Position numbers and translations under genes: made by a program. Shown here piece after piece: positions 1-10,775 of a stretch of 64,000 nt of DNA. Positions within the stretch are counted from its first letter, which is position 1. Each line of letters starts with the position of its first letter. The notes below the pieces were generated by a model. It saw nothing but the letters and a program-made list of their open reading frames with translations, was not told the origin of the DNA and made no database searches. Origin of the DNA: Haberlea rhodopensis (lineage: Eukaryota > Streptophyta > Magnoliopsida > Lamiales > Gesneriaceae); assembly GCA_907163345.1 (NCBI GenBank), contig CAJQUN010000015.1, positions 8,464,886-8,528,885 of the forward strand. Direction: 5' to 3'.

Positions 1-587
1 TTGGGAGGACTTGACTAGTAAAGCGGTCGGAGGACCGGATATGATCAAGGATATGGAAGGTAAGATAAAGTTGATACGCCAAAAGATGAAAGCGGCCCAG
101 GATAGGCAAGCAGCCTATGCTAATAAGCGGCGACGACCAGTTAGGAGACAAGGTCTTCTTAAAGATCTCTCCCTTCAGGGGTGTGGTTCGTTTTGGTATG
201 CGGGAGAAGTTATCCCCGAGGTATGTTGGGCCATATGAAGTTTTGCAGCGTGTCGGTACATTGGCCTACCATTTGGCACTACCGCCATCTTTGTCTGGCA
301 TACACGATGTTTTTCACGTTTCTATGTTACGGAAGTATGAGCCAGACCCGTCTCATGTCTTACAGCCTACTGAAGCACAGTTAGACTCAGATGTGTCCTA
401 CGTAGAACGACCAATCAGAATTCTGGATCGAGAGGATCGCAGACTACGAAGCAAAGTTATACCGATGGTCAAAGTTCAGTGGGATCGTCGGGGTGTCGAG
501 AAAGCTACGTGGGAGACGGAACGGCATATGGTGCAGCACTATCCGGAACTATTCTCTGGTATGTTTTTATGTTTAGTTTTGATATAG
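1..587 (+). pseudogene. Chromovirus integrase C-terminus and chromodomain (element B1)
   Basis: This is the 3' end of a Ty3/gypsy pol gene that enters from the left edge. Integrase inserts element cDNA, and the C-terminal chromodomain of chromoviruses steers insertion to chromatin. The first stretch is in frame 2 (WEDLTSKAVGGPDM, then KMKAAQDRQAAYANKRRRP). A deletion of about 10 bp near 139 shifts the frame. The second stretch runs to a TAG at 585-587 and holds QLGDKVFLKISPF, RVGPYE-like and LRKYEPDPSHVL blocks followed by the chromodomain (PIRILDREDRRLRSKVIP, then VQWDRRG and ATWETERHMVQHYPELF). The same blocks recur in B2, C and E, so the family call (Tekay/Del-like) is firm. The copy is non-functional. 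Confidence 0.9.
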
Positions 588-1006
588 TGATGCATGTGGA
601 TTTCGAGGACAAAATCTTATGAGTAGGGGAGTAATGTAATACCCCCGAAATGTCTATATGCTTATGTGTTATCATGACGATTTATGATGTGTTTTAAGGG
701 GATGTAGTGCATTTAAATTGGGGGTTATGTTTATGTTATGATGATATGATTTAAGGAGCATGTTGGGTGTTTTAAGGGATGTATTAATTTAGTAAAGTTA
801 TAAAATATCGAGTGAGGATATTTTAATGCATCGTGCTAAATACCGGGGCACAATTAAACACCACATGGCACCCCAACCCAAACCACCCCTCTACTCGGCC
901 ACCTCCCCTCCCCCACTTGTTTAACCCATACCCCCCACTTGATCAAGCCCCTACTTCCAATCATCTCTTGCAATCAAATCATTCCATTCCCACCTCTCCC
1001 CTTTTC

Positions 1007-1011
1007 CTCCC
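1007..1011. repeat. TSD (ctccc), left copy, of solo LTR
   Basis: CTCCC directly before the TG of the solo LTR; the right copy is at 3159-3163. Confidence 0.85.
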
Positions 1012-3158
1012 TGTAATGTCCGAAATAATTATTAATTGTGCAATTGATTTAATTATGGTGGTTATATGATATGTCGAGATTTAATTCTTGGGTATCAGAT
1101 TTCGGAGTGGAGTTGGGATACATAATTCCGGGATCGAATTTATAATGTTAATGAACACCGAAATTTTATTAAAATGATTTAATAAATATAAAATTTGCAT
1201 TAACCTGAAAAAGTTATAAATTGATAATTGATAATGACGACGAAAATAGATTGAATCTATAAAACAACATGTGCATTTTTAAGGAATAACACATATATAT
1301 ATATATATATATATATATGAATTTAAATGAAGTGGGACTTGGAATAGTCAAAGTCAGATAATGGGGCGCCACATCAGATAATAGGGACTCTGGAAAAATT
1401 ATTTTCCAGATTTATTTTCAGTTGATAATGTGTGAAGATATAGATAGAAACAACTCATGATAGTGCAAAGAGTGATGACACGTGGGAGACATACAAATTA
1501 CTTGTTAAGTGATATACATGCAACAAAAAATAGATACTCTCTGCGTAGACTGAGTGGAGCAGGTGTGTTACTTTGCTTTCATGGAACACATTAAGACGAA
1601 AAATGGATTAGACAATATTATATTTTCCTAAGTATGCAAGATTTAAGTTGGAATTCAAGGCGTAATTCTTGAATCCGTACTCAAGCTCGGCTCTTTCCAT
1701 TACTACCTCCCATGAAGGTATACATTTCTTTATGCTTTTGGGTTATTACTTCATGAGGTTTATTAAACAGGGGTTACTAGTACGATGAAAACAAAGAAAC
1801 CTAAATTATAATTCTATAATGTTTGTTGATTGTGAGGCAGTGGTAAACATTCTAGTGTTTATCATTTATGTTGAATTCTCATACTTTAAGCTTTACGAGA
1901 TTTTAGTGTTTCAATAGAAGAATGATTGGATAAACTATAATATAGAAATTGGATGCATTGATTATGAAGTACGGCTATTGAAAATATGATTAGAGGTCGT
2001 ATCGACATGTTGATGTTATTATACTAAACTGATATTGAAATGTTCAATTAAAATAGATGCTTCACGAGCCTCAGGACATCAAGAATAGCCTAATATGAAC
2101 TCTTGACTATAAGGTACGTGGTGACGTACGAGCAGGTATACCCAGTATTTATATATTCATGCATACATGTATTTTAATGTGATGTTTTAATGTAATGTTC
2201 AGGGATTGAGTTTGATAATTGAGTTTAATACACGTGGAATGGTGGATACGTCGATGTACGTGATCCGGGTATACGAGTTGATTATTGATGCCTTTGGCAT
2301 GATCGATATGCGAAGTGGTTGAGAATGAGATTAATTGATAGGTAGAGCTGCCTTCGAGATAAGATCCGTCATGATTGAGTATAAATGATAAATTGTGGTT
2401 ATGTCGTATTTATTGCATTGATGAGTATCATGCTTTGAATAATGATATTGAAAATGATGTTTATGCAAGTATATAAGATTGAAACAGGAACAGTTCGTGA
2501 TAGCTATGCCGGTTCGGAATTTGTAACAGGGAGTATACTTTTTGAGTTTTTAATAATCTAAATTATTGCATTACAATTTCGTATATTGATTTGTGAATGA
2601 ATATTGAGTTGGAGTATGCTCACCCTGTGTGGGGGCTGTTTCTGTTGAAACAGGTACAACAGGTACGATGCTGCTTTGGAGTGCTAGGCTCGAACCTTGT
2701 TGGATGATGCTTCCAGAAGCATAGTATGAGATTGAGCCGATATACGAGGTTGAACGGTTGGTATATATACTAATTATGCATCCGGATGAGTATACATTAT
2801 TTATGCAACTATAGGGGTATTCATTAATTGTTGTTCGTATGTGAGCACTTGGAGTCGTGTATATGGACTGTATAATGGTGTTGAAGTCCACTTTTTATAT
2901 CTCCTTAGTACTATGTTTTCCCTGGCCGGGAACTTACTTATGTTCTTTGAGTATTGTGTTTTTCCCTGGCTGGGAGTTAGTTTAGTGATGTGTTATATTT
3001 TCGGATAACCCAAATTATGGGGAGACTCTGCCCGATTTTTATAAAAGTCATGGGGATTATGTGAAGCATGTAATGATTCTTTAAAGAAAAGAAATTTTTA
3101 CATACTCAAATGACGTCATAATCGCAATATTGACGTGTTGGGACGTTGGGGTCTTACA
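1012..3158 (+). mobile_element. Solo LTR inside the B1 LTR
   Basis: A 2147-bp LTR running from TGTAATGTCCGAAATAATTA to GGGGTCTTACA, flanked by perfect CTCCC duplications. No primer site, interior or second LTR is present, so the element was reduced to one LTR, presumably by LTR-LTR recombination. Its start resembles the LTR of element D (TGAGATGTCCGGAATAATTA, minus strand at 13636). Its 3' half resembles LARD1, E and J: the CTCACCC...GGGGGCTGT block near 2619-2640 and the TGGGGAGACTCTGCCC block near 3017-3033. A GTACGT/ACGTAC inverted repeat lies at 2114-2129 and a small ATGCC-TTT-GGCAT hairpin near 2289-2301. No CGATCGATCG array was seen. Confidence 0.88.
1293..1318. repeat. (AT)13 microsatellite
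   Basis: 26 bp of uninterrupted AT dinucleotides inside the solo LTR. Confidence 0.95.
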
Positions 3159-3163
3159 CTCCC
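3159..3163. repeat. TSD (ctccc), right copy, of solo LTR
   Basis: CTCCC directly after the terminal ACA of the solo LTR; pairs with 1007-1011. Confidence 0.85.
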
Positions 3164-3703
3164 TCTCATCAAAAACGTCCCAAAGAGCTGCAGTAAGGAA
3201 GGAAAAGGCTTGGTTTTAAGGACATTAAAAACCTTTCAAAAAGAGGAGCAAAAAGAGAGGGGTAACTTGGTACTCTGTTTTCAGAGTTGGGGATTAAGTT
3301 TGGGTTTTGTTGGGCGATTTTCATGCATGTTAATGTTGCTTTGAATAGAACTTTGATTTGAATGCTTGCATATAAGTATTATGAAGTTCATAGCATGTTT
3401 CTTTGAGCATGATACACGTTTTATGTAGTAGATTTGGTATTATGATAAGAGGTGCTTGAAAAATCTGGGTGAGGGTAAGTGCCCTGTTTTTCAGGGAATT
3501 TGGATGAGTATTGAAGTTTATGATGATGTTATGATGCATGCTAGCTTAGATTTTATTAAATCTTCGATTTGGGTACATGCATGGAAGTTTTAAAAAGCTA
3601 TTGGCATGTTTCTTCAGGCATTTTTTATGTGTTATGAAGTGGTTTGAATGGTATGAAATGAGGTGCTCGAAAATCTGGGAAATCCCGTTTTTTTTCAGAG
3701 TGC

Positions 3704-3921
3704 TCGATCGATCGAGATTTAGTCCCGATCGATCGATCGAGGCAGAGCGTTGGGTATAAGTTTTGAAAGTCAGGGACCGATCGATCGAAAGATTTACCGA
3801 TCGATCGGTGAAACTTGTCGATCGATCGATTTTTCTTTCTGATCGATCGATAGAGGCAGAGTGCTTGGGCACTGTTTATCATGTTTTCTCGATCGATCGA
3901 GACTTGGGTGCCGATCGATCG
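3704..3921. repeat. Palindrome array, B1 LTR (8 copies of CGATCGATCG)
   Basis: Cores start at 3704, 3726, 3778, 3798, 3819, 3840 (first base mutated to T), 3890 and 3912. Spacings are 22, 52, 20, 21, 21, 50 and 22 bp. Flanks here are often T...A or C...G rather than the G...C seen in other families, yet the dyad is kept: 3796-3809 is a perfect 14-bp palindrome (ACCGATCGATCGGT). Sequence between cores is not repeated. Confidence 0.92.
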
Positions 3922-4221
3922 AGAGAGACAGAATCTTGGCAAATGATTTTAATTGAATTATTTTGAAGAATTTTGACAATGATTCATGAAATGGTATCTA
4001 ATATTGTATTATGTGGTTATGTAGAACCATCCCAGGTACCAGCACAATCAAGGAGATAAAGTCTATTGACTCCTCCACCTTTTAAAAAGGTACGTAAGAG
4101 ACGTACGGGCATCGGACGGTAAAACACACCTCTGTGCTATGACTATGCATTTATCGCATGAGTATTTACGATGAAATGATGATGTTTATATAATGTTTAT
4201 ATAATGATACGATGTTTATGA

Positions 4222-4423
4222 TTGGGTAAGATGCCCATATGGTAAGATGCCATACGATGTTTATGATTGGGTAAGATGCCCATATGGTAAGATGCCATAC
4301 GATGGTTATGATTGGGTAAGATGCCCATATGGTAAGATGTCATACGACGTTTATGATATGGTAAGATGCCATACGGTGTTTATGATATGGTAAGATGCCA
4401 TACGATAGGGTAAGATGCCCATA
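4222..4423 (+). repeat. Hairpin-module array (GGTAAGATGCC type), B1 LTR
   Basis: About eight copies of a GGTAAGATGCC core alternate between two flank types: TGGG-TAAGATG-CCCA and ATGG-TAAGATG-CCAT. The loop TAAGATG is constant, while the flanking bases change on both sides so that pairing is kept. Larger units containing CGATGTTTATGATTGGG also repeat. The array sits where the B2 and C LTRs carry CCTCGCT...AGCGG modules. Confidence 0.85.
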
Positions 4424-4570
4424 TGTATGAATGTGAATTAGGGACAACAACAAAAAAAAAAGTTAACGAATAACCAGCAAGTTTACTTAACTAAGATTTC
4501 ATGCATTTACCGTTATGTTTTTATGATGTTAAGTAAGGATGTATATGCTCATGATGTGTTGTCCCTGTAG

Positions 4571-4575
4571 GTACG
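4571..4575. repeat. TSD (gtacg), left copy, of LARD1
   Basis: GTACG immediately before the LARD1 5' LTR; the right copy is at 12964-12968. Confidence 0.88.
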
Positions 4576-4907
4576 TGTGATGTCCGGGGATTAATGGTGT
4601 TAATCCTAGTGTGGTATTAATCCTTGATGGATTTTTAATTGTGGCAATTAGGGATTAATTGCGGTGTTGGGTCTCCCGAGGTAGTTAAATCTGGCATTTG
4701 GAACCGTTGGATCAAAAGGTTGAGATTGTATCCTCATTTTGGTGGAAAACCTTTAAGTTGGGTTTTTATTGGGACTTGGAGTCCGGGGTGCCTTATGTTG
4801 GGGCCTGTATGAGGATTTGATGTTGGAGAGAGAGTTATTGAAAACAGATGATTTTTAATGAATCATGATGTATTTGTGGAGGTATTGGTATTTTGGGGCA
4901 TTTTTGC

Positions 4908-4915
4908 TATATATA
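4908..4915 (+). promoter_or_regulatory. Probable TATA box of LARD1 5' LTR
   Basis: TATATATA in the context TTTTTGCTATATATACC; the same motif is at 11108-11115 in the 3' LTR. J has TTTTTGCTATAAATA at the equivalent place on its own strand. A start site about 30 bp downstream is inferred. Confidence 0.6.
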
Positions 4916-5277
4916 CCAGTTGGACTCGGGATTCCGTCATTCGGAATCCATTCCTCTCCTCTCCCTCACGCCACTCTCTCACCCCAAACCCTTCCCCTTT
5001 CCCTTTGATGGGCAAACTCGTTGGAGGCTCGTCCTAGGAGCCGGATTTCTCGAAAATAAGTTGGTAAGTTTCTTCCCCTCGTAATTGTCTTCGATTTGAG
5101 TGTGGTTTTGTGTGGTTTGGTTGTATTATGGGTTGGGTTTGAGTTTTGGAATTTTTAAAGAATTTTGGGTTGGTTGGTTTGAGGAATTTTTATGGTGTTT
5201 ATTTTGAGGTTTAATGTTGTAAGGGGTGTGAGGATTGTTGTTGGGCAAAATTTTGCAAGAAAAACGACTGAAAAGGA

Positions 5278-5343
5278 GCGATCGATCGCCTGTTCCTGTT
5301 TTCGGGAGGCGATCGATCGCCTGAAATCATGCGATCGATCGCC
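5278..5343. repeat. Palindrome array, LARD1 5' LTR (3 copies left)
   Basis: Cores start at 5279, 5310 and 5332 (spacings 31 and 22), matching the last three positions of the eight-copy array in the 3' LTR. Each is GCGATCGATCGC. Confidence 0.9.
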
Positions 5344-6652
5344 AATGCCTTATTTTGGGGAATTATTTCGTGTTGAGTTTTCGATGCATGCTTCGCCCGG
5401 GGCCTTTTAAAATGGTTAATCGTCATGGATGACAATATATTTGGGGTTTGTGAACGTGCTTGGGCACGTGGTTGCATGCTTGATATTAATTGTGGATTAT
5501 TATCGTGTTTAGCATATAATTTATCGGTCATGGGACCAAGGCAAGGTTTGGACTTGAACTACGGAATCATAAGGTACGTATGACGTACGAGCATAGCCCT
5601 GTTATATAATTGCAATTGTTGAATGCTTGGTACACTGTATTGAAATGAACGTATGTGGAGATGCATGATATATGTGAATGGATATTGAAATTACATGGTT
5701 TAGGGTAATTTCTACAAACGGACATATATGCATTGTGAATCATATGGTGCCGCCTTTGAGCGAGCAATGATTGGATGTTGTCGCTTTTGAGCAAACATCG
5801 ATTACGACGCCACTGCCATTGAGCATGCGTGGAAATGGAATGCCGCTATTGTAGAGCGAGCAATGAAATAGAGCTATGAAACCATAAGTGAGAAACATGG
5901 ATTGTCTATAATCATTGTTTAATGATTTGATGTTATTGTTTATGATATTGGCATATGGCTCATGGAATTGTTAATCAATGTGATGATTAACTGGCATTTG
6001 GGAATTTGATGGTTCAGTGTTTTGAGAACAGGGACAGTACAGGAAACCCCGGATGAGGATGATACCATCCAGGGAGTATATTTTGTATTTCATAGCATTT
6101 ACATTGTTGTAATTATGAATTGTATTGTTGCGGTTATTGGATTTGGGATATTGGTATACTCACCCCGTGTGGGGGCTGTCTCTGTTGGGGCAGGTAATTA
6201 GGTACATCGATGGCTTTGGAGTTGAGCTCGAACTATGGAGTGGATGTGATTCCAGGGATCGAAGTACCAGTGACGGTATTGAGTATGATACTTTATACAT
6301 CAGATACACGCCGACTTATTTGATGCTCGCATGTGAGCAGTATTATGTGTATATGGAATGTATAAAGAAGGCAAGGGCCTTTCTCTCTTCATTTGTGTTG
6401 TGTGCAATTAATTATGAACTGCAAAATGAATTGCGAGCATGTTAGTGTATGTTTAAAGGTGCATCATATGTTTTATGGAATATGTTGGGAGAGTATAGAC
6501 ATTATACGATTAATGTAAAGGAAATTTTATAGACGGTATTCATGCTAGAGTTGCATGAAATCACTTTCCCCTTTAATAACATGATCGTATGCACTAAGTA
6601 CGGGGGTTAATACACTAATAACGGGGTAAGGGCACGGGGGTCCTTACATTAG

Positions 6653-6670
6653 TGGTATCAGAGCAGTGGT
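6653..6670 (+). promoter_or_regulatory. Primer binding site of LARD1
   Basis: TGGTATCAGAGCAGTGGT lies 4 nt after the LTR end. TGGTATCAGAGC is complementary to the 3' end of plant initiator-Met tRNA and starts minus-strand synthesis. Confidence 0.88.
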
Positions 6671-7078
6671 TGCTCTCTGGGGCTGTTAATGGCCTAGGGA
6701 GTTATTGATATCACATATTTATGCATGATGGCATTAATGTTGTATGACACAACTAGTTTTTTATGTGCTTTTATGATATGAAAAGTGGTCTTGCTAATCA
6801 TTGTAATTGCAGGAATCGTGTAGAATGCGGTGGGATGGCATTAATGGTGATGTCTGGCACTTCATGCATTATGTGTTAAGGGATCTGATTTTGTAGGAAA
6901 ATCAGGAAATGTGAGACGTACGGGCTTCGGACGGTAAAACGTATTACACCTTTGATTATGTATATCGTGGATAGTGAACCCTTACATGTGATGGTATATG
7001 TGAAATGATAGTGATATATATTGTGATAATGGAATCAACTGTTGTGTTCGATTATTGTGGTAGAATTGATGAATGTTC

Positions 7079-7580
7079 TGGTAGCCTTTATCTCCGAGTG
7101 AGGGAGGTACTTGTCGCTGTCATATGAAGTGATGGTAGTATGATATTTGCCGCTGTCATGTCTAAGCGAGGTAACATGCCGCTGTCATTGTCGAAGCGAG
7201 GGATATCATATGATGCCGCTATATGTCGAAGCGAGGGGTCCTAAAATTTCGCTGTTGTATTGGGACCGGAACAGTCACAATTCTAAGTGATTAATGTGGA
7301 ATATTGTGGTTATAACTGGAACGTGGTATCGATCATTATATTGTGAACTGTTGTATTAACCTGGATGCAGGTACATGGAGCTAGTGGAAGTTCCGGTAGT
7401 TGTTATATTCGAGCGAGGGAGGTACTTGCCGCTGTCATAGAAGTGATGGTAGTATGGTATTTGCCGCTGTCATGTCTAAGCGAGGTAACATGCCGCTGTC
7501 ATTGTCGAAGCGAGGGATATCATATGATGCCGCTATATGTCGAAGCGAGGGGTCCTAAAATTCCGTTGCTATAACAAGCC
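7079..7580 (+). repeat. Duplicated leader segment with CCGCT...AGCGAGG hairpin modules
   Basis: Two near-copies of a segment of about 190 bp, offset by about 310 bp. Each contains GAGGGAGGTACTTG, a GCCGCTGTCATGTCTAAGCG unit followed by AGG, a GCCGCTGTCATTG...AAGCGAGGG unit and a GCCGCTATATGTCGAAGCG unit followed by AGG. CGCT and AGCG can pair across 8-12 nt in each unit. Confidence 0.85.
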
Positions 7581-7607
7581 CGGAACAACCACATTATCGA
7601 TATTGAT

Positions 7608-8055
7608 AGCGATGGTTCATTCCGCTATTCTCTTGGCGATGGTTTATGCCGCCGGGTATTCATAGCGATGGTTTATTCCGCCATTCTATTGGCGATGGTT
7701 TATGCCGCCGGGTATTCATAGCGATGGTTCATTCCGCTATTCTATTGGCGATGGTTTATGCCGCCGGGTATTCATAGCAATGGTTCATTCCGCTATTCTA
7801 TTGGCGATGGTTTATGCCGCCGGGTATTCATAGCGATGGTTTATTCCGCTATTCTATTGGCGATGGTTTATGCCACCGTGTATTCATAGCGATGGTTCAT
7901 TCCGCTATTCTATTGGCGATTGTTTATGCCGCCGGGTATTCATAGTGATGGTTCATTCCGCTATTCTATTGGCGATGGTTCATGCCGCCAGATATCTATA
8001 GTGATGTTTCATGCCGCTGACTCTACGACGAGGAATCATTTCGCTGATTCTATAG
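7608..8055 (+). repeat. 56-bp tandem repeat built of two 28-bp hairpin units
   Basis: Repeats start at 7608, 7664, 7720, 7776, 7832, 7888, 7944 and 8000 (the last degenerate). Each 56-mer has one unit AGCG-ATGGTTCATTC-CGCT and one unit GGCG-ATGGTTTATGC-CGCC. The first and last bases differ between the two unit types but stay complementary. The reverse complement of the same unit pair occurs in J near 60880-60970. Confidence 0.93.
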
Positions 8056-10760
8056 CGATGGGGTTATACCGCTATGTACGTAGCACTGGATTATGCCGCC
8101 TGCGAGCGACGGGTGCTGATTGCGTACCACTGTTGGATGACGGAGACAGGTATGCCGCTATCTCATTGGCAATGAGGTATGGTTTATTGCTGTTTTATTA
8201 GCATTATTGTGGATGATATGCATTGATATACTTATACCATCATGTGTTTGACGATGAGGCTATGGATGTCGTGTTTCGACACGTACTGTCACGGGTTGAC
8301 GATGTTTTATTGAATGTCATATGTTGACAGGTACCGTCACTAGATGACGAAGACATAGTGGATGTCTATGTAGACGTGTAGCGTCGTTTCGATGATTAAT
8401 ACATTTACGTATACGTATTTAGTCATGTGGTTTGAGTGCCAATGGTGAGCACATGTAGTGTCTGGGTCACTAGTGGACGAGACTGTTACGCCAAGCAAGT
8501 TGCTCGATGGATTATTGGATGCATTGTACCGGTGAGAGTACCGCATCATGTAATAGAAGTAGATATTTTCGAGTAGTGATACCTTTGGGTATACTCATTG
8601 GGATGACTAATGCCAAGTGATTGGTGGTAAGAGTAGTCATTGAGGAAACTACTCGCTTGTCATTGTGATGTGTGGTAGTCATGGTTACACCCACCCTGAG
8701 GGTGTGGGATAAGTCCTAATGGATTAGGATTGCATCGTAGTTGAGCAAGGACACCGGATTGTCCATTGTGCTTTGGTGTTTGGATATATGTTGGGTGATG
8801 ACCCACAACTCCAATGGTTTGTACGGTATGGTATACCGGAATGGGACGTGTGTCACGTCGATAAGTTGGTATGAACCTATGGGGCCAGCGGACCGTTAGC
8901 CATGTATTATGGTAGTGCTCTAGCGTGCTTGTGATAGTCGTTATACTGCTCGTTGGATTCGAGTTCAATGAATCGTATGATGATACGATGACGACTTTTG
9001 GTAGACTCTTGAAGTCTCTATGTGGCATGTTAATTGAGGCAGGGAATACGTCATGGGGACGTTCATACGCCAAGTGTTTTGGAGGGACTTGTACTGGACA
9101 GCTCAATTCTGTTGGGGATGCCAACGCGAGTGTTGACAAGTCGTTGTTAGCTCTGGTTGAGCATCCTTGCATATGGAATGCAACGGGGATCACAATTGTA
9201 TCTGTGAGATATAGCTAGTGGGTAACACTACTATATTGATCTTATCTCTTGGGGAGAGTTGGACTATATCTCTTGGGGAGAGTTGGACTATACTGTCATG
9301 GAGGCATCCCGTATTGGTTGAGGATTGATTGAGAATCAACCGGGGTAAGCCCTACTAGTGTTGGACAAGGTGATGGCGCGTACTTCCGGTGAGACGTTCG
9401 AGGAGACGTCTCCGGGGTAATACTCGAGTTTGTGTAGTACTATGATATTAGTACAGAGCCTCTTTAGGATGAGTATACATGGCGTATACGGGCTTTAATT
9501 TGGTAATAGTGGCTTCGATGCACTATTCTGAACCAGTTGCATATTTTGGCTCCGAGATATATGTTGGTTGTGTATATCCAGTTTTCCGGACGGTGGTTCG
9601 AGTTTGGAGGGCCATGGATTCATGACACTATCCTTGTGGGAAATACGGTATTGATATACCTGCCGGTTGAATCTTTTGGGAGATTCGTTACTTTGGTTGT
9701 ATGGTGCTGATGTTGAATCACACCCTTTGGTTTTGGTCTGTCAACCACTATTCTCCGTGGAGTGAGAATAATCGAGGTTTGGCAGTAAGTTTGGAACTTT
9801 GGAAAATGATTGGAGATACCTGAGTCCATTGCATTATGTATGCATGTTGTGTTGGTGTATGGACATGTGTGCCGTGTGTGTATACGAATGCCAACTTCAT
9901 TTCGTTCCATGTTGAACGTCGGTTTAGTGTGCTTGGTTTGATGAATCTCCGGTGGGAGATTGTGACAATTTGAGATTGGTAATCTCGATGGCACAATGTA
10001 ATCTGAAGAATAATCGTGAGGTCCGTTTGACTTCCCTTGTGAGGACTTGTCGTGTTTTAGGACCGTGGTAATTCTTACTGGTCGATTCGATAGCCTCCCT
10101 GTTCTAGGATTGTTGAATCCCAGGATAAATGAGGGTGGCCAGGACTCGGATTTGTTTGGTGTCGTGGTTGACACGCGTGGCGGGAATGCAATTGATTGTC
10201 TTGCATGACCTCTGTGGAACTTGAGACTTTGTGAAGTCTTGATGGTGTGTCGGGACCAAGATATAATTTCTTGGAACACACCGGTGTAAACATCTTTAGA
10301 GATGTGCTTTGCGTGGATCGGTGACCGTGGGTTGCCCAATCCGTGTTACGAATGGTGCAACTACTCCTTTGGAGGAGATGGACTGGGAAACGAAAGCCGG
10401 ATTTTCTGTGAGTATACTGTTGTATACTAGTGGTCCCCATCATGACGATGCGTGTCAAGCATCGTGGGCAAGTGGTGAATATCACGGAGTGACATCTATG
10501 TCAGAACCAAGGGAGATTTGGTTGATTGTAGTCGTAGTGGACTGACTTCAGGGACAATTCACGTCGAGGTATGTTGTTATCTTTCGGGTTTGTTTTGGTT
10601 TTGGCGTTGCTCCATTTTAGAGCTTGGTGCGAGATGTGTGTTCTCGCAGTTGTTAATTCGATTCTAAGGTGGTTCAGAATCGGGGTCATGGCTTTGTTTT
10701 GTTTGTGTAGTCCTGGTGTTACAAGGGGTACACCGGTGCAATTTTGAGGACGAAATTTTA

Positions 10761-10775
10761 TTAGTGGGGGATAAT
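10761..10775 (+). promoter_or_regulatory. Polypurine tract of LARD1
   Basis: AGTGGGGGATAA directly upstream of the 3' LTR, after TTTTGAGGACGAAATTTTA. The plus-strand primer site and its GAGGACGAAAT context match B1, C, E, H and J. Confidence 0.82.

Larger units (their letters stand above)
4576..6648 (+). mobile_element. LARD1 5' LTR
   Basis: 2073 bp. In order it holds a TATA box (4908-4915), a pyrimidine-rich stretch (about 4948-5005), a reduced palindrome array (5278-5343), a GTACGT/ACGTAC inverted repeat (5574-5588), short hairpins of the GCCGC...GAGCGAG type (about 5750-5860) and the CTCACCCC...GGGGGCTGTCTCTG block (about 6160-6190). Relative to the 3' LTR it lacks about 178 bp of the palindrome array and retains about 60 bp (around 5440-5500) missing from the 3' copy. 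Confidence 0.9.
6649..10775 (+). other. LARD1 interior, non-coding
   Basis: 4.1 kb between the LTRs. I looked for retroelement motifs (zinc knuckle, DTGAS, FIDD/YVDD, integrase) on both strands and found none; open frames are short and unlike known proteins. It begins with the primer site. A leader with GACGTACGGGC and GGACGGTAAAAC near 6911-6938 matches a block inside the B1 and B2 LTRs. CCGCT...AGCGAGG modules (7079-7580) and a 56-bp tandem repeat (7608-8055) follow. The remainder, 8060-10760, is unique-looking and non-coding. Confidence 0.85.

Noticed and set aside
1293..1318. Centromeric or telomeric satellite
   Set aside because: The AT run is a simple microsatellite. No long tandem satellite array or telomere repeat is present in the window.
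3704..3921. CRISPR-like array
   Set aside because: Regular short repeats with unique spacers look similar at first sight. However, the core is only 10 bp, spacings are about 10-40 bp, the arrays sit in paired LTRs of plant retrotransposons, and no cas genes are present.
3546..3979. Open frames rich in DRS, IDRS and RSI repeats on both strands over the palindrome arrays (also near 15847-16344, 21325-21923, 28182-28845, 31734-32239, 44201-44516, 53211-53474)
   Set aside because: GATC repeats avoid stop codons and read as Asp-Arg-Ser or Ile-Asp-Arg in every frame. They are by-products of the palindromes inside LTRs, not proteins.
6653..6670. tRNA gene
   Set aside because: The tRNA-Met complementarity is limited to the 18-nt primer site and there is no cloverleaf. 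The same holds for 27196-27213, 30736-30751 and 62284-62301.
9620..10485. Minus-strand frames of 239 and 136 codons in the LARD1 interior
   Set aside because: Overlapping frames of random composition, without motif, conservation or support from the homologous J interior.
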